Positions 29,738 through 38,521 of a stretch of DNA of 64,000 bases are shown in pieces (position 1 is the first letter of the stretch; each line of letters starts with the position of its first letter). Under the pieces are notes generated by a model. That model saw nothing but the letters and a program-made list of their open reading frames with translations. It was not told the DNA's origin and did not search any database. Origin of the DNA: Streptomyces xanthii. GTDB taxonomy: Bacteria; Actinomycetota; Actinomycetes; Streptomycetales; Streptomycetaceae. Location: the NCBI RefSeq assembly GCF_014621695.1, contig NZ_CP061282.1:186001-250000 (forward strand), written 5' to 3'. Both the position numbers and the translations under genes were made by a program.

Positions 29738-31267
29738 ATGGCGGAACGTGCCTTCTCCTACCTGACCGACCAACTGCGCTCCCACGCCCGGCTGCACCCG
29801 GACCGCACCGCCCTCGTCGTCGACGGCCGGCCCGACCTCCGCTACGGGGAGTGGGACCGCCGCTCGGAGGACCTCGCCCGCGGACTGCTCGCCGCCGGCA
29901 CCGCCCGCGGCACCCGCATCGGGATCTTCTTCGGCGACATGGACTGGGCCGGCTACGCCGTCGCCTACCTCGGCGTCCTGAAAGCCGGCGGCACCGTGCT
30001 GCACCTGCCGGTCCGCCTGCCCGCCGACGAACTCGAGCGCCGCGCCCGGCAGTGCGGCATGACCGGCGTCATCCACGGCCGAACCGCCCCGCCCGCCGCC
30101 CCGTCCGTCACCTGGACCGACACCGTCGACGCCCTCTCCGTCGCGGGCCACACCCCCGTCGACCTCGTCCACGCCCCCGACGACGCCGCCGAGATCGTCT
30201 ACTCCTCCGGCACCACCGGACTCGCCCGCGGCGTGATCGTCCCGCACCAGAACCTGGCCACCGCCGGCGGCCCCCGCTCCGTCATGGCGCACGACGAGCC
30301 CACCCCGATGGTCGCCTCCGTGCACCTGGGCATCACCGCCAGCGCGACCACCGTCTCCATGGTGCTCAACGCCACCCCGACCACCCTCGTCCTCGCCCCG
30401 CCCGGCGACGCCGACCGGCTGTGCGCCCTCATCGAGCAGCACGCGGCGAGCACCGTCATGATGACCCCGCACCTCGCGGTCGCCATGACCCGCGACGGCG
30501 CCCTGCACCGCCACGACCTGACCTCCGTCACCACCGTGGCCACCGCCTCCGCCTTCCTGCACCCGCCGCTGGCCCGCGCCCTGCTCACCGCGATGCCCAA
30601 GGCCCGCGTCATCGGCGCCTACTCCGCCAGCCAGGCCAAACCCGCCGTCACCATCGGCACCTTCGACCCCGAACGCCCCCTGTCCGTCGGCCGGCCCGCC
30701 CCCGGCACCCACGTCCTGATCACCGACCGGCACGGCGCGGCCCTGCCCGCCGGACAGGTCGGCCGGATCTGGCTGCGCGCCGACGGAGCGCCCCCGCGCG
30801 ACCGCCTGGACGCCGGCCCCGAGGCGGACGGCGTGCCCGAGGGCGGCTGGTGCGACACCGGCGACCTCGGCCACGTCGACGACGACGGCGAGCTGTACCT
30901 CTTCGACCGCGAGACCGACGCCGTGCCCACCGCGCACGGCCTCGTCTCCTCGCTGCGCGTCGAGTCCGTCCTCTACGACCACGAGGCCGTCGCCGACGTC
31001 GCCGTCGTCGCCACCGGCACCGACGGCGTGGCCGCGGCCGTCGTCCCCGTCGCCGGTCAGGCCGCCCCCGATCCGGACCGGCTGTGCGCGGCCCTGGCCG
31101 ACCGTGCGGCCGGCACCCTCGCCCCGCACGAGATCCCCACCCGGGTCCTGCTCGTCGACGAACTGCCCCGCAACGACCTCGGCAAGGTCGTCAAGCGCCT
31201 CATCAGGGACCGCTTCCGGGCCCCCTCCGCCGCGCACCGCCCCGATCCGACAGGAGCCCCCGCATGA
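29738..31267 (+). CDS. AMP-dependent acyl-CoA synthetase/ligase
   Basis: 509 aa ANL-superfamily enzyme. Seen: P-loop-like A3 motif VYSSGTTGLARGV, a divergent A5 region around GAYSASQ, the motif CDTGDLG and the C-terminal catalytic Lys in LPRNDLGKVVKR. It activates a carboxylic acid as AMP ester and then CoA thioester. No carrier domain is attached. It is coupled by ATGA overlap to the SnoaL-like gene. Possible roles: activating an acyl side chain or recycling a shunt acid. The substrate cannot be read from sequence. Confidence 0.9.
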   Translation: MAERAFSYLTDQLRSHARLHPDRTALVVDGRPDLRYGEWDRRSEDLARGLLAAGTARGTRIGIFFGDMDWAGYAVAYLGVLKAGGTVLHLPVRLPADELERRARQCGMTGVIHGRTAPPAAPSVTWTDTVDALSVAGHTPVDLVHAPDDAAEIVYSSGTTGLARGVIVPHQNLATAGGPRSVMAHDEPTPMVASVHLGITASATTVSMVLNATPTTLVLAPPGDADRLCALIEQHAASTVMMTPHLAVAMTRDGALHRHDLTSVTTVATASAFLHPPLARALLTAMPKARVIGAYSASQAKPAVTIGTFDPERPLSVGRPAPGTHVLITDRHGAALPAGQVGRIWLRADGAPPRDRLDAGPEADGVPEGGWCDTGDLGHVDDDGELYLFDRETDAVPTAHGLVSSLRVESVLYDHEAVADVAVVATGTDGVAAAVVPVAGQAAPDPDRLCAALADRAAGTLAPHEIPTRVLLVDELPRNDLGKVVKRLIRDRFRAPSAAHRPDPTGAPA

Positions 31268-31632
31268 GCACCGAGACCGAGACCGAGACTGCGATCCACC
31301 CGCTGTTCGCGGAGATGATCCGCTGCACCGCCGAACGCGACCTCGACGGACTCGTCGACCTCTACCACCCCGACGCCGAATGGGTCCGCTTCACCGGCCC
31401 CGTGCGCGGCCACGACAACATCCGCGAACTGCTGCGCCGCTACTGGGAGCTCGACCTCCAGCACGTCGAGATGAACGAGTTCATCCAGACCGACGACACC
31501 GTCATGATGCGCGGCACCATGACCTGCCGCGGCGAGACCGTCGTCACCTTCGGCGTCTACGTCCTGCGCGACGGCAAGATCTGGCGCCAGTGCGGCGCCG
31601 ACGAGGGCGGCACCCGCGACTGGTGGGCCTGA
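31264..31632 (+). CDS. SnoaL-like (NTF2-fold) protein
   Basis: 122 aa, an NTF2-like alpha+beta barrel of the SnoaL/ketosteroid-isomerase superfamily: helix with RDLDGLVDLYHPDAEWVRFTG, GHDNIRELLRRYW and C-terminal strands ending GGTRDWW. Members act as cyclases, isomerases, hydroxylases or binding proteins. Its coupling to the acyl-CoA ligase suggests the two work on the same substrate. Reaction unknown. Confidence 0.82.
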   Translation: MSTETETETAIHPLFAEMIRCTAERDLDGLVDLYHPDAEWVRFTGPVRGHDNIRELLRRYWELDLQHVEMNEFIQTDDTVMMRGTMTCRGETVVTFGVYVLRDGKIWRQCGADEGGTRDWWA

Positions 31633-31680
31633 GCCGTGAGATCCCCAGCCCACCCACCCCAGACCCAGGAGCCCTCCGCC

Positions 31681-33219
31681 ATGTCACGCCCCGACGGCGT
31701 CGCCCGCCGCCGAGTCCTGCAGTGGAGCGCCGCCGCGGCGACCGTCGCCGCCGGCTCCGCGGCCCTGACCGGCTGCGCCGGTCAGACCGGCGGGACCCGC
31801 ACCGTCGCCGGATCCGGCAAGGCACTGCGCGTCGGCGCCTCCGACGCCACCGGCACCATCGGCCTCGACCCCCGCCACGCCGGGTTCGGCGCCAGCTACA
31901 TCGCCCTGTACCACCTGTACGACCAGCTCATGTACCTCAAGGGCAGCCGCTACGAACTCGGCCTGGCCGAGTCCGTCGAGCCGAGCGCCGACGCCGCCGA
32001 GTGGACCGTGCGGATCCACCGGCACGCCGTGTTCCACGACGGTTCGCCGGTGCGCGCCGCGGACGTGGCCTACTCCCTGCGGACCCTGGCCACCCCGCCG
32101 TCCACGCGCGCCAACAACTTCGCCGACCTGGACCTCGACCGCCTCAAGGTCGTCGACCAGTACACCCTGAAGGTGGGGCTCAAGCGGCCCCGCGGCGACT
32201 TCAGGGAAGGCATCCTCGCCGTGTTCTCCCCGGTCTTCCCCGAGGGCACCCGCGACAAGGACTTCGCCCGCGGCGTCGGCTCCGGCCCGTACCGGCTCGA
32301 GGAGCAGGACGGCAAGAACCTCCGGCTCGCCGTCAACGACAAGTACTGGAACGGCACTTCGCACTTCCGGCGCATCGACCTCTCCCTGATCGCCGACCCC
32401 GCCGCCCGCCTCGCCGCCCTCAAGAGCGGCCAGATCGACTACGCCTTCGGCATCACGGCCACCGGCGCCAAGGCCGAGCGCGCCAACCGGGCGATCAGCG
32501 TGCGGCGCGGCCACACCGCCAACTCCAACGCCCTGTCGTTCGCCATGAACGAGCGGCTCGCCCCCTTCGACGACCCGGACGTGCGCCGCGCCGTGCGGCT
32601 GGCCGCCGACCGCGACGCGCTCGTGCAGAAGGTCCTGCTCGGCCTCGGCACCCCCGGCGAGGACCTCGTCGGCAAGGGGCTGCCCGGCTACGCGGGCCGC
32701 GCCCGCACCCGCGACGTGGCCGAGGCGAAGCGGCTGTTCGCCCGTGCCGGGGTCGACACCCTGGAACTGCGGGCGGCGGACACCGTGCCCGGCTTCACCG
32801 CCGCGGCCCGGCTGCTCGGCCAGCAGCTCAAGGAGGCCGGCGTCGACCTCGACGTGCGGACCGTGCCCGCCGACACGTACTACGCGGACCTCAAGGGCCT
32901 GTCCCGCGCCCCCTTCCAGACCTTCTACTACGCCAACCGGCCCGCCGCCGTGCACCTGTCCGCGACCACCACCAAGGGCGCGTTCTTCAACGTGACCGGG
33001 CTCGGGGAGCGGCACTTCAAGCGGCTCGCGGCCGCGCAGGCCACCGTCGACGACGGCCGGCGCGAGGCCGCGTTCGCCGCCATCCAGCGCGACCTGTCCG
33101 CCACCGGCGGCGACCTGCTGTGGGGATTCCAGGAACAGCTCGACGCCTCCGTACCCGGACTGACCGGCGTCTGGTCCAGCCAGTCCACCCCCGTGTTCAC
33201 ACGGGCCAGGACGGCGTGA
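31681..33219 (+). CDS. ABC transporter substrate-binding lipoprotein, oligopeptide/dipeptide family 5
   Basis: 512 aa. N terminus: twin Arg (ARRRVLQW), a hydrophobic stretch and the lipobox ALTGC with Cys32, so a probable Tat-exported lipoprotein. The body matches SBP family 5 (DppA/OppA): VEPSADAAEWTVRIHRHAVFHDG, GSGPYRL, and the PDVRRAVRLAADRDALV helix. It captures a peptide-like ligand outside the cell. The ATG at 31681 has AGGAG upstream; an in-frame GTG at 31636 would put an odd proline-rich tail before the Arg pair. The stop overlaps the permease start (GTGA). Confidence 0.93.
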   Translation: MSRPDGVARRRVLQWSAAAATVAAGSAALTGCAGQTGGTRTVAGSGKALRVGASDATGTIGLDPRHAGFGASYIALYHLYDQLMYLKGSRYELGLAESVEPSADAAEWTVRIHRHAVFHDGSPVRAADVAYSLRTLATPPSTRANNFADLDLDRLKVVDQYTLKVGLKRPRGDFREGILAVFSPVFPEGTRDKDFARGVGSGPYRLEEQDGKNLRLAVNDKYWNGTSHFRRIDLSLIADPAARLAALKSGQIDYAFGITATGAKAERANRAISVRRGHTANSNALSFAMNERLAPFDDPDVRRAVRLAADRDALVQKVLLGLGTPGEDLVGKGLPGYAGRARTRDVAEAKRLFARAGVDTLELRAADTVPGFTAAARLLGQQLKEAGVDLDVRTVPADTYYADLKGLSRAPFQTFYYANRPAAVHLSATTTKGAFFNVTGLGERHFKRLAAAQATVDDGRREAAFAAIQRDLSATGGDLLWGFQEQLDASVPGLTGVWSSQSTPVFTRARTA

Positions 33220-34181
33220 GAACCGCCGTCCGACTCGCCGCCCTCGCCGGGCGGCGCCTCGCGGGCGCGCTGGCCACCTTGCTGGCCGGCTCGTTCGTCC
33301 TGTTCGCCGCCGCCGAGGTGCTGCCGGGCGACGCCGCCGCGGCGGCGCTCGGCGGCTCGGCGAGCCCCGCCGACGTCGCCCGCCTGCACGCCGAACTCGG
33401 CCTGGACCGGCCCCTGCCGGTCCGCTACGCCGACTGGATCGGCTCCGCGCTCTCCGGCGACCTGGGCCACAGCCTCGTCGACCGGCGCCCCGTCAGCCAG
33501 ATCATCGCCGGGCCGCTCGCCGACACCCTGCTGCTCGCCGGCGTGTGCGCCGCCCTCACCGTCGTCCTCGCCCTCGCCATCGGGCTCGCCGCCGGACTGC
33601 GCCCCGGAAGCCTCCTCGACCGGATCCTCTCCGGCACCTCGGTCGCCCTGGTCTCCGTCCCCCAGTTCGTCACCGCGGGCCTGCTCACGCTGGTCCTCGC
33701 CTCCTGGCTCGGCGTCCTTCCGGCCGTGTCCCTGGTCCCCTTCGGCGAACCCCTCCTCGCCCACCCCGAGGCCCTCGTCCTGCCGGTGACCGCGCTGACC
33801 CTGTTCTCCGCGGCCTGGGCCGGCCGGCTGGTCCGCGCCGCCGTCGCGGACGCCGCCGCCACCCCGCACGTCGAAGCCGCCCGCCTCGCCGGACTCGCCC
33901 CCGCCCGCGTCGTCCTGCGCCACCTGCTGCCCACCGCCGCGGGACCCTGCGCCCAGGTCTTCGGCTGGCTCACCGGCACCCTCGTCGGCGGCACCGCCGT
34001 CGTCGAACAGGTCTTCAACTACCCGGGCCTGTCCAACGAACTGGTCGCCGCGGTCGAACACCACGACGCCGCCGTCCTCGAAGGCATCGGCCTCCTCATG
34101 GCTGCGGCCGTGGTCACCGGCCTCCTCCTCGCGGACCTCCTGACCGCGGCAGCCGACCCCCGCACCCGGACCGCCACATGA
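33216..34181 (+). CDS. ABC transporter permease, DppB/OppB type
   Basis: 321 aa, GTG start coupled to the binding-protein stop. Six-helix integral membrane protein with the DppB N-terminal pattern and the EAA loop EAARLAGLAPARVVLRHLLP that contacts the ATPase. It forms the membrane channel with the next permease. It overlaps that gene by ATGA. Confidence 0.93.
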   Translation: MRTAVRLAALAGRRLAGALATLLAGSFVLFAAAEVLPGDAAAAALGGSASPADVARLHAELGLDRPLPVRYADWIGSALSGDLGHSLVDRRPVSQIIAGPLADTLLLAGVCAALTVVLALAIGLAAGLRPGSLLDRILSGTSVALVSVPQFVTAGLLTLVLASWLGVLPAVSLVPFGEPLLAHPEALVLPVTALTLFSAAWAGRLVRAAVADAAATPHVEAARLAGLAPARVVLRHLLPTAAGPCAQVFGWLTGTLVGGTAVVEQVFNYPGLSNELVAAVEHHDAAVLEGIGLLMAAAVVTGLLLADLLTAAADPRTRTAT

Positions 34182-35008
34182 ACACACCCGCCACCACGGC
34201 CCCGGCCGGTCCCGTCGCCCCGCACCGCAGCCGGTGGAGGGGCCTGCCGTGGCTCCTGCCCGTCGCCGCGATCGTCCTGTTCGCCCTGCTCGGACCCTGG
34301 TTCGCCCCGCACGACCCGGCGCACATCGCCGCCGCCCCCTACAGCCAGGGCGCCGGCCTGGCGCTCGGATCGGACGGGGAAGGACGGGACGTGTGGTCGC
34401 GGTTCCTGGCCGGAGGGCGGCCCCTGGTCCTCGTACCGCTGCTGGCCACCGTCGTGACCACCCTGCTCGGCACCACGACCGGGGTGCTCGCCGGATACCT
34501 CGGCGGCTGGTTCGACGCCGCCGTCTCCCGGCTCGACACCCTGCTGCTCGCCCTGCCGCCCGCGCTCGTCCTGCTGGTGCTGCTGCACGGCTGGGGCTAC
34601 CGCACCCTCACCCTGGTCACCGCCGTCGCCCTCACCGGCGTCCCCTTCGTCTCCCGCGTCGCCCGCGCCGCCACCCTCCAGATCGTCCACTCCGGATACG
34701 TCGACCAGGCCGTGGCCCTCGGCGACGGGCCGGCCGCGGTGATGGTCCGCGAGATCGTGCCGGGCGTCGTGCGCCCCGTGCTCGCCGACGCGGGCACCCG
34801 GCTCGCCCTCGCCATCGCCCTCACCGCCTCCGCCGGGTTCCTCGGCTTCGGCCCCGACACCCCCGACTGGGGCTCCATGATCAGCGAGAACATGGAGGGC
34901 GTGACCCTGGCGCCCTGGGGCGTGGCGGCACCGGCCCTCGGCCTCGCCGTGCTCACCGTCTCCGTCAACCTCGCCCTCGACCGGGCGATCACGAGGTTCG
35001 CCCCATGA
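34178..35008 (+). CDS. ABC transporter permease, DppC/OppC type
   Basis: 276 aa. N-terminal membrane anchor, then the DppC-like periplasmic stretch HDPAHIAAAPY and GSDGEGRDVWSRFLAG, and the EAA-type loop DQAVALGDGPAAVMVREIVP. Second channel subunit of the oligopeptide-type transporter. It overlaps the ATPase gene by ATGA. Confidence 0.93.
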   Translation: MNTPATTAPAGPVAPHRSRWRGLPWLLPVAAIVLFALLGPWFAPHDPAHIAAAPYSQGAGLALGSDGEGRDVWSRFLAGGRPLVLVPLLATVVTTLLGTTTGVLAGYLGGWFDAAVSRLDTLLLALPPALVLLVLLHGWGYRTLTLVTAVALTGVPFVSRVARAATLQIVHSGYVDQAVALGDGPAAVMVREIVPGVVRPVLADAGTRLALAIALTASAGFLGFGPDTPDWGSMISENMEGVTLAPWGVAAPALGLAVLTVSVNLALDRAITRFAP

Positions 35009-36678
35009 CCGCACTCTTCGACGCCCCCGACCAGTCCGCCGGCCCCGCACCGCGGCAGCCCGACGGCGGAGCCGACCCGGTCCGCGTCACCGGACTGACC
35101 GTCACCGGCCCCCAGGGACAACGCGTCCTCGACGACGTCTCCCTGACCCTGCGGGCCGGCGAACGCCTCGGCGTCGTCGGCGAGTCCGGCTCCGGCAAGA
35201 CCACCCTCGCGCTCGCCCTCCTCGGCGCACTGCGCCCCGGCCTGCGCGCCACCTCCGGCACCCTGAGCGTCACCGGCCAGGACCCGCTCGCCCTGCGCGG
35301 CCGCGCCCTGCGCCGGCTGCGGCGCCGCGTGGCCTGCCTCCCGCAGGACCCGGCCGCGGCGCTCACCCCCACGATGCGGGTGGCCGCCCAAGTGACCGAG
35401 CTGGCCGCACACCGCACCCCGCAGGACGCCGCCCGCACCCTGCGCGGTGTGGGACTGCCCGACGACCCCGCCTTCCTGCGCCGCTACCCGCACGAACTGT
35501 CCGGCGGACAGCAGCAGCGCCTCGCCCTCGGCCGCGTCCTCGCCGCCGAACCCGACGTGCTCGTCCTCGACGAACCGACGACCGGACTCGACCTGCTCAC
35601 CCAGCGCCTCGTCCTCGACGAGGTCGCCCGCCTGACCGAACGCCGCCGACTCACCCTGCTGTTCATCACCCACGACCTGGCCGCCGCCGCCCGCCTCACC
35701 GACCGGATCGCCGTGCTGCGGGCCGGCCGGCTCGTCGAGGAAGGCCCCCTGACCGAGGTGCTCGGCCGGCCCCGCGCGCCCTACACCCGCGAACTCGTGC
35801 GCGCCGTCCCGGACATCGCCGAGGCCCACACCCGGCCGCCCCGCCCCGAGAGCGAGACGGAACCGGTCCTGCGCGTCACCGGCCTCACCGCGGGACACGG
35901 CCGCGGCGCCCACCGGGTCACCACGGCCCACGACGTGTCCCTGCACGTCGCCCCCGGCGAGTGCGTGGCCCTCCTCGGCGGGTCCGGCGCCGGAAAGACC
36001 ACCCTCGCCCGCTGCGTCACCGGCCACCACACCCCCGACACCGGCACCGTCGCACTCGACGGCGCCCCCGTCCCCGGCCCGCTGCGCGCCCGCACCCTCG
36101 ACCAGCGCCGCCTCGTCCAGCTCGTCGCCCAGGACGCGAGCGGCTCCCTCAACCCGCGCCGCACCGTCGGCGCGACGATCGCCCGCCCCCTGCGCGTGCT
36201 GCGCGGGATGGACCGGAAGGCCGCCGCCGACGAGACCCGGCGCCTGCTGCGCCTGGTCGGACTCGACGAACAGTGCGCCGCCCGGCTGCCCGGCACCCTC
36301 TCCGGCGGCCAGCGGCAGCGGGTCGCCATCGCACGCGCCCTGGCCCCCCGGCCCAGGCTGCTGCTGTGCGACGAGGTCACCTCCAGCCTCGACGTCCGCA
36401 TCCAGGCCGACATCCTCGCCCTGCTCGACGACCTGCGCACCCGCCTCGGCCTCGGCCTGCTGCTGATCAGCCACGACCTGGGCGTGATCGCCCGCATGGC
36501 CGACCGGGTCCTCGTCCTGGACGGCGGGACGGTCCGCGAGCAGGGCCCTGTTGCGGAGGTGTTCACCGCGCCCCGGCACGCCTGGACCAAGGAACTTCTG
36601 GCCGCAGTCCCCTCGATGAGCGCGTACACGGCACAGCGGGCGCCCCGGGACCCCGGGACGCCCGCCGGGCGTGCGTGA
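35005..36678 (+). CDS. Fused ABC transporter ATPase, DppD-DppF type
   Basis: 557 aa with two complete ATPase domains in one chain. First: GESGSGKTT near residue 57, LSGGQQQRLALG, VLVLDEPTTGLD. Second: GGSGAGKTT near residue 329, LSGGQRQRVAIA, LLLCDEVTSSLD. The two halves correspond to DppD and DppF (or OppD/F), normally separate. It powers the binding-protein-dependent importer encoded upstream. Last gene of the plus-strand operon; it converges with lnmQ across 27 bp. Confidence 0.94.
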   Translation: MTALFDAPDQSAGPAPRQPDGGADPVRVTGLTVTGPQGQRVLDDVSLTLRAGERLGVVGESGSGKTTLALALLGALRPGLRATSGTLSVTGQDPLALRGRALRRLRRRVACLPQDPAAALTPTMRVAAQVTELAAHRTPQDAARTLRGVGLPDDPAFLRRYPHELSGGQQQRLALGRVLAAEPDVLVLDEPTTGLDLLTQRLVLDEVARLTERRRLTLLFITHDLAAAARLTDRIAVLRAGRLVEEGPLTEVLGRPRAPYTRELVRAVPDIAEAHTRPPRPESETEPVLRVTGLTAGHGRGAHRVTTAHDVSLHVAPGECVALLGGSGAGKTTLARCVTGHHTPDTGTVALDGAPVPGPLRARTLDQRRLVQLVAQDASGSLNPRRTVGATIARPLRVLRGMDRKAAADETRRLLRLVGLDEQCAARLPGTLSGGQRQRVAIARALAPRPRLLLCDEVTSSLDVRIQADILALLDDLRTRLGLGLLLISHDLGVIARMADRVLVLDGGTVREQGPVAEVFTAPRHAWTKELLAAVPSMSAYTAQRAPRDPGTPAGRA

Positions 36679-36684
36679 GCCGGA

Positions 36685-36698
36685 CCGGGTGGGCCCGG
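36685..36698. terminator. Small hairpin between convergent genes
   Basis: CCGGG-TGGG-CCCGG, a 5-bp perfect stem, fills the short gap between the ABC ATPase stop and the lnmQ stop. It could act as a weak bidirectional terminator. Stem length is modest. Confidence 0.35.
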
Positions 36699-36705
36699 CC
36701 CCGTC

Positions 36706-38238
36706 TCAGGACGCCAGCCGGTGCTCCGCCTCCTTGCGCAGCTGGAGGCGGTCCGTCTTCCCGTTCGCGTTGAGCGGCGGGTCGGGCAGCGCCCACAGAT
36801 GCGCCGGGAGCATGTACGGGGGCAGCCGGCGCGCCAGGTCGCGGGCCGCGTCCGTCAGGAGGCCGGTCCCCTCGTCGGTCACGACGAACGCCACCAGCAC
36901 CGGGCTCGCCGCCCCGGGCACGGCCAGGACCACCGCCTCGCGGCCCGGCAGGCAGGCCCGTACGGCCGCCTCCACCTCGGACAGCTCCACCCGGTAGCCG
37001 TTGATCTTGACCTGGCCGTCGCCGCGGCCCAGATGGACCAGCGTGCCGCCGGGGCCGCGGCGCACCCGGTCACCGGTGCGGTACCAGCGCAGGCCCTCGT
37101 GGTCCAGGAAACGGTCCGTGTCGTTGGCCGGGTCGAGATACCCGTCGAACATCTGCGGCCCGGTGACGCACAGTTCGCCCGTGTCCCCGCCGACGCGCCC
37201 GTCCTCGAACAGCACGTACCGCAGGCCCGCGTTGGGCGCGCCGATCGGCACGTTGCCCGTACCGGACGCGGGCGACCAGCGGAAACCCGTGCAGGCGATG
37301 GTGAGTTCGGTGGGGCCGTAGAGGTTGTCGACGGACGAGGCGGGCGCGGCGGCACTCCAGGCGGCCGCGACGTCCTCGGGCAGCGGCTCACCGCAGAACA
37401 CGGTGTGGCGCACGGACGGCAGCCGGCCCGGCGTCAGTAGCCCGTGCCCCCGCAGCGCGGCGGCCAGGCTGGGCGTCGACGTCCACACCGTGATGCCGTG
37501 GGCGCGGACCGAACGCGCGGGGTCGAGCGCCTGCAGCCGGTTGAGGACCGTCAGACACGCGCCGCTCGCCCACGCGCACCACACCTCGAACATCGACAGG
37601 TCGAAGGTCAGCTCGTAGACCTGCCCGAAGACGTCGTCCGGCCCGAAGTCGTAGCGCGGCAGCACGGACGTCAGGAACGCCGAGACGTTGCCGTGCCGGA
37701 TCGGCACGCCCTTGGGGCGGCCGGTGGAACCCGAGGTGAACAGGATGTACGCGAGGGAGTCGGGGCCCTCGGCGGGCGCCCGGTCGCCGTCCGGGTCCGG
37801 CACCAGCACAGGGGTCGCCGGCGCCGGCGCCGTCCACGTGTCGCGGCGCGGCGCGAGCACCACGAGCGGCTCGGCGGCCGCCGCGACGGAGTCGAGCTGG
37901 GCGGCGCCCGCACCGTCGACGATCAGCGCGTCGAGCCCCGCCTCGGCGGCGATGCCCCGGTTGCGGTCCACCGGGTACTCCGGGTTGAGCGGTACGGCCG
38001 TGCAGCCCGCGTACAGCGCGGCCAGGAAGCCGAGCAGGCTCTCCTCGCTCTTGGTGGCCAGCACCCCGACCCGGCGCGGCGCACGCGCCCCGCCGTGCAG
38101 GGCGGCCGCCCAGCGCCGCGCGACGCGGTCCGCCTCCGTGTAGGTCCAGGTGCGGTCGCCGATCCGCAGCGCGACGCCCGCCGGATTGCGGGCCAGACCG
38201 TCCAGGAACCAGTGGTGCAGCAGCTTGTCGCCGCTCAT
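36706..38238 (-). CDS. lnmQ: Standalone adenylating enzyme, DltA/LnmQ-like, probably D-alanine
   Basis: 510 aa, the size of DltA-type D-alanine:carrier-protein ligases. Motifs: ILFTSGSTGRPKGVPI (A3), FDLSMFEVW (A4), VWTSTPS, VFCGEPLP, LYGPTEL (A5), YRTGDRVRR (A7), INGYRVELSE (A8) and NANGKTDR with the catalytic Lys (A10). The VWTSTPS and FCGE blocks are DltA-like; the Cys before GE corresponds to the residue reported to favour D-Ala in DltA. In leinamycin biosynthesis LnmQ activates D-Ala and loads it onto LnmP. Here the gene overlaps that carrier gene by ATGA, which supports the same role. Confidence 0.9.
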   Translation of the reverse strand: MSGDKLLHHWFLDGLARNPAGVALRIGDRTWTYTEADRVARRWAAALHGGARAPRRVGVLATKSEESLLGFLAALYAGCTAVPLNPEYPVDRNRGIAAEAGLDALIVDGAGAAQLDSVAAAAEPLVVLAPRRDTWTAPAPATPVLVPDPDGDRAPAEGPDSLAYILFTSGSTGRPKGVPIRHGNVSAFLTSVLPRYDFGPDDVFGQVYELTFDLSMFEVWCAWASGACLTVLNRLQALDPARSVRAHGITVWTSTPSLAAALRGHGLLTPGRLPSVRHTVFCGEPLPEDVAAAWSAAAPASSVDNLYGPTELTIACTGFRWSPASGTGNVPIGAPNAGLRYVLFEDGRVGGDTGELCVTGPQMFDGYLDPANDTDRFLDHEGLRWYRTGDRVRRGPGGTLVHLGRGDGQVKINGYRVELSEVEAAVRACLPGREAVVLAVPGAASPVLVAFVVTDEGTGLLTDAARDLARRLPPYMLPAHLWALPDPPLNANGKTDRLQLRKEAEHRLAS

Positions 38239-38480
38239 CGGCCGGTGCCGGAGAGCGAGCTGACGAGCGCCCAGACCGTGCCGGGCGTGGTGAAGTTGGC
38301 GGGGGTCACCGCGTTGTCGGGCAGCTGCCCGTAGACGTCCTCGATGGCCGTGATCAGGCCCACCGTCGCCATCGAGTCGAGCCCGAAGGCGGCGAGCGGC
38401 AGGTCCTCCGTGAGGGGCGCGCCGGCGTCCAGGCCGGGCAGACGGTCCCTGAGCAGAGTCTCGAACTTCTGGTCCCACAT
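38235..38480 (-). CDS. lnmP: Standalone carrier protein, LnmP-like
   Basis: 81 aa acyl/peptidyl carrier protein. The phosphopantetheine site is Ser36 in FGLDSMATV. Coupled by ATGA overlap to the adenylating enzyme, it should be loaded by it and pass the aminoacyl starter to the first assembly-line protein, which lies outside the window. The ATG at 38480 follows a GAGGTGA-type site. Confidence 0.92.
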   Translation of the reverse strand: MWDQKFETLLRDRLPGLDAGAPLTEDLPLAAFGLDSMATVGLITAIEDVYGQLPDNAVTPANFTTPGTVWALVSSLSGTGR

Positions 38481-38521
38481 GGGGGTGTCACCTCGTGAGG
38501 GTCGTCGGGGCGGGGCCCCGG

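Noticed and set aside
31636..31680. Upstream GTG start for the ABC substrate-binding protein.
   Set aside because: It would place 15 proline-rich residues before the Tat/lipoprotein signal. The ATG at 31681 has a proper AGGAG site.
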